Assembly (NCBI GenBank): GCA_037903475.1
Contig: JBAJFG010000384.1
Coordinates: forward strand, 752,001 to 816,000
Length of the DNA: 64,000 nucleotides
Reading direction: 5' to 3'
Source: Ancylostoma caninum
Taxonomy: Eukaryota > Nematoda > Chromadorea > Rhabditida > Ancylostomatidae
Part shown: piece after piece, positions 25,380 to 36,344 of the stretch
Layout: each line of letters starts with the position of its first letter
How positions within the stretch are numbered: the first letter of the stretch is position 1
Notes under the pieces: generated by a model
The model's database searches: none
What the model was told of the DNA's origin: nothing
Seen by the model: the letters and a program-made list of their open reading frames with translations, nothing else
Program-made: the position numbers and the translations under genes

Positions 25380-26410
25380 GTTGCCTATGCCACCATACTG
25401 ATTTTAATGTATTTAAAGATATTTGCGTGGGCATTTTCTCCGCTGTTATGCTTACGCAATAGCCATGGTTCTGTGACCAACAACAGATTTAAATCCCTGT
25501 TCTAACACTCTCTGTTCTATGAACGATTTAAGGCTTAATGTTTAGTGTTTAATGTAATTTAATCCAAAGCTCCCCTCGCTGAATAAGATGTTCTCAATGT
25601 TCTCTTCTCCCTAATTTCTTCCCAATACTCATCCCTTATGAGACAGACCATGAAAAAGTGGATGGAGAGTTTTCGGAAATGGCCACCAAAGAGTTACTGC
25701 TATCTAGAAGTTTTCATGTAACGGTGTTGACAAATCCTCCATAGCTGGTCGCTGATGTCGAATCGATCAAAGGATGCTCTTTCGACGTATCGTTCAATTC
25801 TTTTTTTTTTCTTCTATTCATGGACCTTCTAAAGTGCACAAAATAATTAACTAAGTTCAAACAACTTCAAAAATAATCAGGAGTAGACAAGAAACTCAGG
25901 CAGGGGGAGAAACAAGAACAGAAAAGAGATTGGAGGTTGGTGTTTTGCGCTTCATGAGGACTTAGCTAGAAATTAGTTTGTTGGTGATTCCAGTTCATCT
26001 TGCCTCCACTGCCATTCCAACGTTCATGTGAGATTTTTTTAAAATCAGCATCGTATCCACAACACCGTTACCCTTGACTCTAGTAGGTATAACGAGATAT
26101 CTGCGCTTAGTAGCACATGCTGTCGTGAAATCAAAAACGAAGTAAGCCCTACCAAGGTAAGCACACTAAAGCCTACTTTTCCGGATGGTGAACGAAATAC
26201 AGCTTGGGAGGTAAGGTCTCAACGTGTTCAGAAACGCTTTAGTTCATTTAAAAAAAGTATGCAAACAGATAAAATATTGATTGCTACACCAGAACTCAAA
26301 ATACAATCGCAGACGTAAGCGTGAGGTAAAAAGAAAATGGGTGACCATGGAGGGTTGAAAGCAGCAAAGACAATTTAAAGCCGCCCAAGCGGCAAAAACT
26401 GTCTAATATT

Positions 26411-26491
26411 GTGTGTGAATGAATGAATGAATGAATGAATGAATGAATGAATGAATGTTAGAATGATTGATTGATTGATTGATTGATTGAA
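26411..26491. repeat. (GAAT)n and (GATT)n microsatellites
   Basis: About eleven GAAT units are followed, after a short break, by about six GATT units. Confidence 0.95.
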
Positions 26492-27461
26492 CAAATGAGT
26501 AAGAATTGGTTGATGGAAACAGTTCCAGAAAATCAGAAATGTAAACGCATCCACTGCAATGAATAATTTAATCCAGCAGGGGAGATGAAGGCAGAACGTT
26601 CAAATAGGATAGCGCATTTGAACAGCCAGTGCAAATAGGCGAAATAGGCGATCAATCAGTACATTGTGCAATTCCGCATTTGTGCACGATCCATGTGAAA
26701 GAGAGAAATGAATCGATCGAATAGTCATCTGCTTCGAAACACGATAACGTTGGATATTGTCCCTCATCTTTTAACGGTGTTGATCCCCTGAACGAGTAAA
26801 CAACGACACATGACAGCGTTTACCTCTGGCTCCACAGCAATTTTTCAGCGGACTGGAGCAAGAATACACAAAACAGCTTCAGGACGTCAAGCTCGGATTT
26901 CCTGACATAACAGCAGTTCTATAGCAGGCCCTATTAAATGGCAAACACAACCTGGGTTTGAAATGCGGAAGAAACAGCGTAAAAGCTGCTACCACTACTG
27001 TAGTGTAACAACGGCACCGGGTGGAAATGCAGCGAATAGCACTGTCGAGCACGGGCGATGGCTTCAGTAATCGTCGAAGCATATCCCATACGTATGCTTG
27101 GTCACTTTAAGAGTACCATCAGTAGGCAAGTGCAATCTAGAGACCGTTAGTTTAATTTTGGAAAATTGCTCGAACCGACTCGGATTGTTGTTTTTTTCAG
27201 GTGATGTGATAGTAAATCACAGCCGTAAATCGATGCATATATACATAATTCATTGATTAAAACATAATTTATTGATCGCATACATAATTCTTTGATTAAA
27301 ACTGTGCAAAACTACTTTTTTGGAACCGTATCAGTATACGGTATATTACCTATTGTTCACAGAATTAAGACTCATAAAAATTCCACATAGGACCACTAGT
27401 CCGGAGAAGAATAGAAGATCCCTTAAAAAATAGAGGTCTCAGCATACATATATGTACGTAC

Positions 27462-27722
27462 CAGTGGCGGACGCAGAAAGTGGGCCGGGAGGGGGGGGGG
27501 GCGTGGGAAAAAAGTGGGGTCTCTGCCGTTTTGTGGACCCAGATGGATAATAAAATTAGTAAAAACCTTAACTATAGTGATAAATAATTAATAAAAATTA
27601 TATTAAAGATAATAATCAAAATAAACTAATAAAAATAAACTAGTATAAGATTTTTATAAGTTTTATAAAGTAATTTCAAAAATTTGTCAACCGATTCTCG
27701 GGGGGGGGGGGCGCCCCAATGG
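27462..27722. repeat. Repeat with G-run ends and AT-rich middle
   Basis: CCAGTGGCGGACGCAGAAAG followed by a run of 12 or so G bases opens the segment. An AT-rich middle and a second long G run with GCGCCCC close it. CAGTGGCGGA-type starts with G runs are common ends of DNA-transposon MITEs in animals; no clear inverted terminal repeat is visible, so the class is open. Confidence 0.4.
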
Positions 27723-28035
27723 TACGTACAGATTTGTCGCGCTCATGGGTACTGATTCAGTACCAGAAGAAGGTCACATTTTTTGTCTCTTCCGTGACCA
27801 CTAGACAAATTGTTCGCAACTGCGCACTACTGCTGAAATCTGTTGAAAGTTCTTCCCTTGACGCAGTTACGTACGAGGAGAGGACCCCTATGTCCCTGCT
27901 GTCAGTGTCCTGAATTTGCGTGAATTACTTTCCACCCCTATTTATACGATAATCCTAACAAATTTAACACACTAGTCGTTCTTGTCTCTCAGCAGTACTT
28001 GGTGCTACTCAAAGTCGTTTGAACGACGTGAATAA

Positions 28036-28320
28036 AAGGATAAAGGATAAAGTGGTCGGCGTTAATCAATCCCGTCACGAGGGATGCGCCACGCATTCGA
28101 CTTCATCTGAGCATCGTAGAGGCGTTGAATGCGTATGTGCCCTGTACAATGACTGCGGGGGGCACCCGATGTACCAAGTCAGTGCTTTATCCTCCCAGAC
28201 TCCTCTGGTACCAATTTACCGACCCTGGAGGGATGGAAGGTTTGGTTGGCCTCGGGCAGGATCGAACCATCGATCTTGTGCGTGCGCAGCGAGCCTCTTA
28301 CCACTGCGCCACACGCGCCC
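28036..28320 (-). mobile_element. tRNA-derived SINE (285 bp) with 10-bp target duplication
   Basis: On the minus strand the element starts at 28,320 with a tRNA-like head. An A-box (TGGCGCAGTGG) lies about 10 bases in, and the B-box GGTTCGATCC is the complement of 28,258-28,267. A non-tRNA body follows, and the tail ends in two TTTATCC units. Perfect direct repeats ACGTGAATAA flank it at 28,026-28,035 and 28,321-28,330, showing target-primed insertion by a partner LINE. The head lacks a foldable complete cloverleaf, so it is not a working tRNA gene. Confidence 0.88.
28245..28320 (-). promoter_or_regulatory. Internal RNA polymerase III promoter (A and B boxes) of the SINE
   Basis: The A-box TGGCGCAGTGG and the B-box GGTTCGATCC are about 35 bases apart on the minus strand, the normal split promoter of tRNA-like genes. 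It would drive transcription of the SINE. Confidence 0.75.
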
Positions 28321-28339
28321 ACGTGAATAATTTTGTTAA

Positions 28340-29233
28340 AACAATGCGAGCTGACGCTGAGCTGGACTGGGATTCATGAAACGATAAGCAAGGAAGCCAG
28401 CGACGATTGTAACCTATGGGATAGTCAAAGTGCCAGGAGACGCAGAACCTGAAATTTGGTTTGCTATTTTGGTTCCACTTGGTTATGCGTTCATGAATCC
28501 TAGCTCTTAGCGATCAAAGGAAAGTCGACATAGGGCTCGTTTTTATTTGAGTTGAAGGACCTACGTATACAGCTACAGTGCATTGGTAGCCAAATTCAAT
28601 TTCTCTTGCGCGCAATATTTGAAGGTCCTTTTCCTGGAAATGCAAGTTCATCAAAATCACCCGCCGCTTCACATATTTTTATAACTTCTTTTACTTGTGC
28701 TAAGAGCATGACAACTGGTTGAACGCTCGTTTATTTTTTTTACCATATACGTGTCATCGAAGCACTTTATGTATCAAGTTGAAGGGAAAGTTCTGATGGT
28801 TTTCAGAAGTGGGTTTTTTAAGCCAAAGCCGCCTTGCAGCGACCTGTCTCTTGTATATAAGGAGGTCAGCTATGTGCAAGTTTGTTGTTATCATTATTGG
28901 CGAAAGCTAGCCGGAATAAACTGTAAACGGAGCTCCTCAACAAACCAAGACTAATTAATCAGAAATGAGGCTCAGAGACAGAAGTATATTAGATTATCAT
29001 TATTTGTAAACTCCTGCACAACCCCTACTAGGAAGACTGAACTTTGAAGACAACACATCTGCGGCCTTTTAGCATGCGGCTTGAAATCTGGTGATTCAGC
29101 AGATGCATACAGTCATCGCACTAAAGTTGTATTGGAGGACGGTACAGTGTATTTCTAGCGATGTGCAGTGGTGGCCGCTAAACTGCCTCGTACAGACGCA
29201 TAGAGAGCTGACTGAAGTCCTTCTGAACAGTAG
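28340..29233. other. No gene seen
   Basis: AT-rich sequence with short open frames only. Confidence 0.4.
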
Positions 29234-29515
29234 ATGAGAACTGGGTCCGCACTAGAGTGTCATGGCGGTGGTATCAGCTGCCTGCACAACTCGTCGCCAC
29301 ATTTGGGTGATCGCACGCGCGACGACCTTCCAACACTGAAGAATTGGAAACCATCACCATCCGTGGCAGTGCTGCGAGCACGTATGTGTGGGCCGCTAAT
29401 CTCATCGCCCTGGAGGGCGATGATAGCCATCGTTCGGCGACCAGATAGTGTGCGGAGCGAAGAGACGAGTGAAGCACTAGGAACATCTAACGTGGAGTAT
29501 GGTGATGGCGTGAAG
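29234..29515 (+). CDS. Orphan exon candidate, unknown product
   Basis: A plus-strand frame of up to 94 codons ends at a very strong donor (GAAG/GTACGTAT at 29,515-29,516) and reads as a normal soluble protein (GDRTRDDLPTLKNW; SSPWRAMIAIVRRPDS). No family is recognised. The minus strand is open over the same bases, so strand is uncertain; the donor favours plus. Confidence 0.28.
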
Positions 29516-29826
29516 GTACGTATAATCAGGTGCGCGAATTGAGCAGAATGCATTTGGTCCTACGGACTCAGGCACATTGATTATCGCCCCACAGCACAGA
29601 ACATGCTCGAACGTGTACGACTTGTCAGAAGCACAGAGGTGTTTCTGACAATCGTACTCGCTCTAGCTTATTAGCCGCAATGGCTCATAACTGTCTCACA
29701 CGCTAATACATCGCCGGAAATAATGTTGGAATACATGAGACACGTACATTTGATCACCTTCCATGTACGGCCCGTCCGATTCACCGTGGCGACGATCACG
29801 ATACTCTTCTCCAATGCGAAGTGCCA

Positions 29827-30690
29827 TCATCGCCCTGAACCACCTCTTGGATTTCCGAATCGTGCGAACAACATTCTGAGTTCTCTTAACGTTGCAGTGG
29901 TTGACGACGACATCTCGAAGATTTCCGGCCACTTAGAATATGCATCGACTACCACAAGGTACATTTTCCCATGTAGTGGTCCAGCATGGTCGATGTGAAT
30001 TTGGTCCCACGGTTTCTTCTCTGTGGTCCATGAATACAGAACTGTTTTCCTCGGCATCTTGGCAGCCTCTTGACAGTTGCGACAGTGGCGCACGTTTTCT
30101 TCGATGTCTCGGTTGATGTTCGTCCAGTACACGTATCCTCTGGCGAGCATATTCAATCTGGTCATTCCGGGATGTCCTTCGTAAAGTTGTTTCAAAACTG
30201 CTTCTCGGAGTGATACGGGAATGACGATTTTGTGGCCAAAATACAGACATCCGTCTTTCACTGACAGTGCGCGGCTCAGAGCTTTCCAGTTGTTGATTTC
30301 TCCTTTGGGCTTGCTCGGCCATGCTCCTGTTTGCAGCATCTGTATGACCTGCGATATCTTCTTGTCCTTCCTGGACTCTTCTTCAATCACACTCCTGGTC
30401 ACGGGCAATGCATTGATTGCAGCAGCTTGAACGGCTAGGATGTCCTGCTCAATTTTGGCTAGCACGATATCTTCCGTCTGAGCTGGTCTTGGAGGGATCA
30501 GACGTGACAAGACGTCCGTCGGCTTGTCCGATCTCGGTCGTCTTCTGATATTCAAGATCAAAATCATATCCAAGAAGTATGAGCTTCCATCGATGCAGTC
30601 GATTCGCCGTGTATACGGGCACCACCTTCTTCGGTCCGAAGATGTGCAGCAACGGCTTGTGATCTGTAAGGAGCTTGAATCGACGTCCAT
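29827..30690 (-). pseudogene. Gypsy integrase (with end of RNase H connection), truncated
   Basis: Integrase inserts the cDNA into the host genome. From about residue 60 the frame reads ADVLSRL-like sequence and then an H2C2-type zinc-binding segment (GHPGMTRL through HCRNCQEAAK). The catalytic core opens with IHIDHAGPLHGKM, giving the first Asp, and continues VVDAYSKWPEIFEM. The frame ends shortly after LFARFGNP, just before the SDNGTQ-type motif that holds the second Asp, so the core and C-terminal domain are missing. The first 50 or so residues are out of frame with the preceding RNase H; a frameshift near 30,530 separates them. Confidence 0.88.
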
Positions 30691-31858
30691 ATATGTAACG
30701 GTGGAACTTCCTTACAGCGAATATCAGAGCGAGTCCCTCTTTCTCGATCTGACCGTAGTTCTTCTCTGCAGCGGTGAGACTCCGGCTTGCGTGACATATT
30801 GCCTTCTTGGTCCCATCCGGCATCTTGTGTAGGATCACTGCTCCACTTCCATAGTCTGATGCATCGGCCGCAACAATTATTTCCAGGCTAGGGTCGAAAT
30901 GCGTCAGGAGCAGGTCCGAAGCGAGCACCTCCTTGGCGCGGATGAAGGCTGCTTCGCATTCTTCATTCCACTTGTAGGGTACGTTCTTCATCAACAAAGC
31001 ATCACGCGGTGCGCGCAGCTTGCGCATCTCCGCAACAAACGATCCGTAGTAACTGATCATACCTAGGAACGAGCGAACCTCTGCCACGTTCTTCGGTACT
31101 GGCATCTGGCGAATGACCTCAACCTTCTCTGGGTCAGGGTGGCGTGCATTCTTCTCAATGATGCATCCGAGATAGCGGATCTGCGGCATCAAAAAGTTGC
31201 ACTTCTCCATCCGGACGCGGAAGCCGTATTCGTGGATCCTTCCGAAAGGGGCTTCCAAATTACGGCGATGCTCCTCGTATGTGCGGCCTGTGACAATCAC
31301 GTCATCCAAATAGGCAGCAACGCCTTCCAATCCACAGATCATCGGATCCGTAATCTGCTGGAATATGCCAGGTGCTGATTTCACGCCGAAGGGTAAGCGA
31401 TTGTAACGATTAAGGCCTCTGTGTGTGTTTATAGTTAGCAACTCCTTCGATTCTTCTTCGACTTTCACCTGCAGGTATGCTTCTGCAAAGTCGATTTGCG
31501 TGAAAAGCTGTCCTCCATTCAGCTTCGTGAACACGTCCTCCGCGGTGGGCAGCGGGTGCTGGTGCAACTGCAGCGCATCGTTCAATCCTGTCGAGAAGTC
31601 CGCACACAAACGGATTTGTCCGTTCTTCTTCTTGACAACCACGATTGGCGCGGCCCACTCTGAATGCTCTACTGGGGAGATTACCTCCTCGGCAACTAGC
31701 CGGTCAATCTCAGCATCCAAATCAGGTACGGAGGCATAAGGTACTGGTCGCTTCTTCTTGAAAACAGGTACTGCGTTGTTCTTCAACAACAACCTCACCT
31801 TTGTCTTGGTGCATCTTCCAAGTCCGCACTTGAATACTTCTGCATACTGCTTCTTCAA
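30449..31858 (-). pseudogene. Gypsy reverse transcriptase-RNase H
   Basis: This polymerase copies element RNA into DNA and RNase H removes the template. The 469-codon frame begins inside the linker. It shows AAPIVVVKKKNGQIRLCADF, TQIDFAEAYLQV, LPFGVKSAPGIFQQ and the active-site YLDDV (residues 183-187). A connection domain leads to RNase H with VAADASDYGSGAV and TDHKPL. Length and motif order are normal up to RNase H. The frame then shifts into unrelated residues before the integrase, and it is also shifted against the upstream protease. Confidence 0.92.
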
Positions 31859-31924
31859 GTCTGCGATTGTATGTATGCTCGGTTTTTTCTTCCTGAGTCA
31901 CCAAACGACAGTGATACTTGTCTT

Positions 31925-32539
31925 TCAACTCCTTGTATGCGGGAAGTTGAATGCACCACTCCAGTCCAAGCAGATTAGTGCTTTCGGTGACGTAGCATGT
32001 CCCATTTCCTTCAATAGTCTTGCCTGTCGATCATTGACGGAAAAATTGGTAAAGAACCTTCCATCGATCTTCATCGGGGTTCCGTCAGCGGTCTTGATCG
32101 GCGTAGCACAGGTTTCCAAGGTTGGACATCCGAGTTTCTTCCATGTTCGACGGGATATCAACGTGATATCTGCGCCTGTGTCGAGTTGGGAGCGAAGAGA
32201 ACGTCCTCTTATAGTGACATCGAGGTAGGTTCGAGCGTTCTCAGCGGCGAAGGTAACAACATTCTTGCACTGGCTCCTCTTGCGACGGTAGGATCGTCTT
32301 CTCAGTTTCAGTCGCATTTTCTGTCCAGTGTCGGAGGAAAGAAGCGGACATGTGCTTCTGTAGTGTGGTCCTCCACAGTTGAAGCACTTGACTTTCTTCT
32401 TCTGCACAGCATGGATTTCGTGACTTCCTTCCATGTCTGTGTTGTCCATCTTCAGTGCAGTGAAGTTCTCACATTCCGCAACGAGATCTTCTGTTGACAA
32501 TGCGGAATCTTCTGCATGCGTATTCAGTCGACGCAGCAT
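31925..32539 (-). pseudogene. Gypsy nucleocapsid zinc knuckle and aspartic protease
   Basis: A single CCHC-like knuckle (CFNCGGPHYRSTCP, with Cys-x2-Cys-x4-His-x4-Cys spacing) lies near residue 55, after a predicted capsid tail. A retropepsin-type protease follows, with the catalytic triplet in QLDTGADITLIS and an ADGTPMKIDG flap region. The frame is shifted from both gag upstream and reverse transcriptase downstream. Confidence 0.88.
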
Positions 32540-33171
32540 TCTGAGATGAACTTCATGGAGCGACGGATCTTGGAGACTGCTACGAACTGCAGTGTCTTCA
32601 ACGCGGTGTAATCCAGCTCCTTCAGTAGAGCGTCTTCGTCCATTCGCTTGATCTTGCTAGCGTAGTCGCGGAATGGCGGATAGCTAGCAGTCAGTGGTGG
32701 ACATGTTATCCTGAGACACTCATATCGTCTACGAATCAATGTCTTCTTGGACGCGAAGAGCTTCTGTGGATTCGCGACTGTCCTCTCGAAATCGATCTCG
32801 TGTGGTTGTATCGGTAGGACGTCATCAGCATACTTGCGATATGCATCCTCGTCCAGTTTCATGAGGATCAGATCGCGCTTCTTGCTGTCTGCAAGTTGGA
32901 ATCTTTGATGACAGGTCCGTACCTCTTGTACCAATAGGCGAATGTGTGACCTGCCTCTTCGTCGGACATGAACTTTTGTACGTCCTTGCTCAGCTGGTCG
33001 TATTGATCTTTGATGATCTCCTGGACGACAGTTCCTTGAGCCTTGAGCAGGGGCAAGGGCGGCGAACAGCGTCTTCATCTCTTCATGTTGAAGCCGCATC
33101 TGTTCGACCATTGTTGTCAAGACCTTCTCGAGCTGCGATTCGGAAGGCTTGCCTTCGTTAGCGCTTGGCAT
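32524..33171 (-). pseudogene. Gypsy gag, frameshifted
   Basis: The start is a good Met (MPSANEGKPSESQLEKVL). A coiled-coil-like N-terminus runs to about residue 45, then the frame slips. The 62-codon frame at 32,868-33,056 carries the middle of the protein (FMSDEEAGHTFAYWYKRYG), and the first frame resumes with LILMKLDEDAYRKYADDVLP. At least two frameshifts are needed, so gag is dead. The wording around YWYKRYG recalls Mag-like clades, a weak assignment made by eye. Confidence 0.8.
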
Positions 33172-33270
33172 TCTCAGTTCTTCTTAATCCTTGGTCTTCT
33201 TTCTTCTGAAACCTTCGCCTTCTTTCTTCTGAATCCTTGGTCTTCTTTCTTCTGAATCCTTATCGCCAGT

Positions 33271-33472
33271 TGTTGTGTCCGAAGAGACGGTCGTTGAAGA
33301 TGGTTTATTGAACCACCAAACTCGACAACTAAACCAAACTAGACATGTCCTAAAACAATGCTACGTACATGAGACGGGTATAACAAGGAACACATATCTC
33401 ACGTGACAGACATAAGAACACGATCATGACGTGTAATATGTTAGATCAATGTTGATCTCCTGGGCTCCAACA
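33271..33472 (-). repeat. 5' LTR of the Gypsy element (202 bp)
   Basis: On the minus strand it starts TGTTGGAGCC and ends GGACACAACA, with the usual TG...CA ends. It contains CAATAAACC, a likely poly(A) signal, near its 3' side. ACTGGCGATAAGG follows directly and is the probable primer-binding region. No second copy was found in the window. Confidence 0.8.
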
Positions 33473-33479
33473 ATATGTA

Positions 33480-34762
33480 CAGGGTGACCGAAAAGTATGG
33501 GCGCCTCATTTGACGCTTTTGTTTCTTCTTTTGCAAGTTTCACCGCGTCTTAATTCTACACATGTTTGACACCTTATCAAAGCCTCTTTCTTTTGACCTA
33601 CCATTTACTTCGTTTTCTGAAGTCATGCGGGTGTGCCCGCAACGCGAATCCATCGTACGCCTCGCGCAGTCTGGAGAGTCAACTGCAGCGATTTCAAGAA
33701 AATTAAATACTCCTTTGCAAACCGTGCAGAAGATAATCAAACTATGGAGAGACGTAGGAGATGTCAACATGAAGCGAAAACCGGGGCGTCCTCGAACGGT
33801 GAACACAAGGAGGGTACCAGGGATCATTAGAAAGAGGATCGACCGAAATGATGGAGTCAGCTTGAACAAGATGGCAAAAAGTCTGGGTGTTGCTCGTTCG
33901 TCAGTTCAACTTATTGTCAAGAAGGAGCTGGGACTTCGAAGCTATCGCCTGTTCAAGGGACAGAAGCTAACCGACTTCACCAAAGCAAAGCGGCTTGAGA
34001 AATGTAAAGAGTTGTTGAAAATCTTCGAGGTGCGCCGCATCGAAGATGTGCTATGGACAGATGAGAAAATTTTTCCCATTGAAGTTGCGAACAACTCTCA
34101 AAACGATCGTCAACTCATCAGTCCGAGTCAGCGGTACTCTTCGGAAAGGAGGATTGTAACGAAGTCGTTGTTTCCCCGTGGCGTAATGGTTTGGGGAGGA
34201 ATAACCTCAAAATCGAAGACGCCTCTTGTTTTCATCGACCAAAACGTTAGAATCGACGCCGAGTTCTACCAAGATGAGATTCTTAGGAAAGTGCTTGTCC
34301 CCTGGAAACAGAAAAACCCCAATATGATTCTTCAGCAAGACTGGGCACCGGCTCACGGCGCTGAAACCACCATTGCCTACCTGGAGGAGAATTTTCCCGG
34401 ATTTCTCAACAAGAATCAGTGGCCATCCTGCAGCCCAGATTTAAACCCCATGGATTTCTCCGTGTGGGGGCTCTTGGAGGAGAAACTGAAGAATAAGAAT
34501 ATCACGAAAGTTGAGCAATTACGGCGCGAACTGGAACAAGCCTGGTCAGAAATTGGTGAGGACTACCTCCGGCGCACAGTGGTTTCCGTGAAGACAAGAT
34601 TGAAAGCCTGCATCAAAGCCAAGGGGGGCCACTTTGAAAATTTTCTGTGATACTAATTTTTCATCTTGTTGTGTATCATTTATGATAATAAAGAAAAAGT
34701 AATTGTAGCTAATAAAAGAAAAATATCGTTTTTTCTGACGCCCATACTTTTCGGCCACCCTG
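33480..34762 (+). mobile_element. maT-type (DD37D) Tc1/mariner element, apparently complete
   Basis: The element is 1,283 bp. The left end CAGGGTGACCGAAAAGTATG and the complement of the right end CAGGGTGGCCGAAAAGTATG match over about 26 bases. TA target duplications lie at 33,478-33,479 and 34,763-34,764. It carries one intact transposase frame. The combination of intact ends and frame makes recent activity plausible. Confidence 0.93.
33562..34650 (+). CDS. maT-family transposase, DD37D, intact
   Basis: This enzyme cuts the element out at its ends and inserts it at TA sites. The 362-codon frame is uninterrupted. A paired helix-turn-helix region spans residues 25-125 (ISRKLNTPLQTVQKIIKLW; LNKMAKSLGVARSSVQLIV), with a GRPR motif at residues 75-78 between the two halves. 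The catalytic triad reads Asp167 (LWTDEKIF), Asp260 (LQQDWAPAHG) and Asp298 (PDLNPMDFSVWG), with 37 residues between the last two, the DD37D spacing known from maT elements. The true start may be the second Met (residue 22, MRVCPQRE), which is where related proteins usually begin. Confidence 0.93.
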   Translation: MFDTLSKPLSFDLPFTSFSEVMRVCPQRESIVRLAQSGESTAAISRKLNTPLQTVQKIIKLWRDVGDVNMKRKPGRPRTVNTRRVPGIIRKRIDRNDGVSLNKMAKSLGVARSSVQLIVKKELGLRSYRLFKGQKLTDFTKAKRLEKCKELLKIFEVRRIEDVLWTDEKIFPIEVANNSQNDRQLISPSQRYSSERRIVTKSLFPRGVMVWGGITSKSKTPLVFIDQNVRIDAEFYQDEILRKVLVPWKQKNPNMILQQDWAPAHGAETTIAYLEENFPGFLNKNQWPSCSPDLNPMDFSVWGLLEEKLKNKNITKVEQLRRELEQAWSEIGEDYLRRTVVSVKTRLKACIKAKGGHFENFL

Positions 34763-34782
34763 TATAGGAAACTCCAAACGTA

Positions 34783-36338
34783 CAGTAGCGAGCAAAAAGA
34801 TTGCAACTTCTGGTTTTTCGTCTGTAACTTTGTTCAAAGCAGAGCATGAGTGCCCAAATTTTTATGGGAGTTGTGAATACTCATGCGCGACAGGAAAAGT
34901 TAGAGCCTGCCCATTCCACTGTTTTTCTGTTCCTTAAGAAAAAATTATTTCGCAGAAGTCGAAATCTGTGATTTGGCACCATCGAAAACGTCTCGTGAAA
35001 TGACGTCTATCATTGGTATCTGACCACGCTTTGGTTCCTTGATGCAGAATCAACCCGTATACGCTAGAAAATATGCATCCGTACACCAATGGTTGACATA
35101 CGCAAAGTCCACTTGAGGTTACTTCAGCAGTGATCCTCTATGAATGTATCTGTCAGCCTTGTTCCTTCTATCAGCTCTGTTTAGAAGGGAAAGGTACCGC
35201 TGACGCTTCCACAAGTTTAGTTCCGAGTATTTGGTTTTAATGCAGTTCATTACTCTCTCGAAACTCCGAAATATTCTTGCTGATTTCAGTGCACCCAATT
35301 GTGCACATCATGGAAAATAAGTTTTGGAATTTTTTCTGTCTCTGGGGGCAAGATGCCTCAACGATCCCATTAGTGATAAAGATGCTACAGGGTTCCTAGA
35401 ATATTGTCGTGCACACTTGGATACATGCCGCCTTGGATTTATCGAAAGAGGACTACTCAAAGTGAGCAGTGCCGGTCACTAAGACGAGTGCACGTGCCCC
35501 CTTGCTCCACACACGAACTTTCTCAGTTGATCCGGGGCCTTTTGCTCTAGAAATGTCTCGTTTAGTTCACTTAATCCAAATCAAGCTAAATTAGCCAATT
35601 TGCAATGTTCCAAATTACAATATCCCGCTTCGGTGGTGTCTCGTATATTTCATTGCACCTTTGTAAGACCTACCTCATCAAATCCAAGGCGGCATGTATT
35701 CAGGTGTGCACGACAATATTCTAGGAACCCTGTAGCATCATTATCGCTGATGGGATCGTTGAGACATCTTGCCCCCAGAGACAGAAAAAATTCCAAAACT
35801 TATTTTCCGTGATGTGCACAATTGAGTGCACTGAAATCAGCAAGAATATTTCGGAGTTCCGAGAGAGTAATGAATTGCATTAAAACCGAATACTCGTAAC
35901 TAAGCTAGTGGAAGCGTCAGCAATACCGTTCCCTTCTAAACAGAGCTGATAGAAGGAACAAGGCTGACAGATACATTCATAGAGGATCACTGCTGAAGTA
36001 ACCTCAAGTGGACTTTGCGTATGTCAACCAGTGGTGTACGGATGCATATTTTCTAGCGTATACGGGTTGATTCTGCATCAAGGAACCAAAGCGTGGTCAG
36101 ATACCAACGATAGACGTCATTTCACCAGACGTTTTCGATGGTGCCAAATCACAGATTTCGACTTCTGCGAAATAAATTTTTCTTAAAGAACAGAAAAACA
36201 GTGGAATGGGCAGGCTTTAACTTTTTCCTGTCGCGCATGAGTATTCACAACTCCCATAAAAATTTGGGCACTCATGCTCTGCTTTGAACAAAGTTACAGA
36301 CGAAAAACCAAAAGTTGCAATCTTTTTGCTCGCTACTG
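34783..36338. mobile_element. 1.56-kb foldback element with ~650-bp inverted arms
   Basis: CAGTAGCGAGCAAAAAGATT starts after TA at 34,781-34,782, and its complement ends before TA at 36,339-36,340. The arms run to roughly 35,440 and from roughly 35,676, nearly identical by eye with scattered single-base differences. About 235 unpaired bases lie between. No transposase frame. The TA duplication suggests mobilisation by a Tc1/mariner enzyme. Confidence 0.88.
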
Positions 36339-36344
36339 TACGTA

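Larger units (their letters stand above)
20720..28025. other. Long region with only weak exon candidates and simple repeats
   Basis: No gene family was recognised with confidence. Scattered open frames of 60-120 codons (for example 23,338-23,709 plus) lack known motifs. Two splice-bounded candidates (21,669-21,762 minus; 25,230-25,379 plus) are listed separately. Confidence 0.4.
29827..33472 (-). mobile_element. Ty3/Gypsy LTR retrotransposon, 5' LTR plus gag-pol, 3' end lost
   Basis: Reading on the minus strand the order is LTR (33,472-33,271), gag, nucleocapsid-protease, reverse transcriptase-RNase H and integrase, which is the Ty3/Gypsy order. The body is broken by several frameshifts, integrase stops before its second catalytic Asp, and no second LTR occurs below 29,827. 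It is a truncated, inactive copy. A maT transposon lies 7 bases beyond the LTR's outer edge. Confidence 0.92.

Noticed and set aside
28245..28320. A functional tRNA gene
   Set aside because: Only the A/B boxes are kept; the whole unit is flanked by a target duplication and has a SINE body and tail.
29230..29826. 3' LTR of the Gypsy element
   Set aside because: Neither TGTTGGAGCC nor GGACACAACA (or complements) occurs there.
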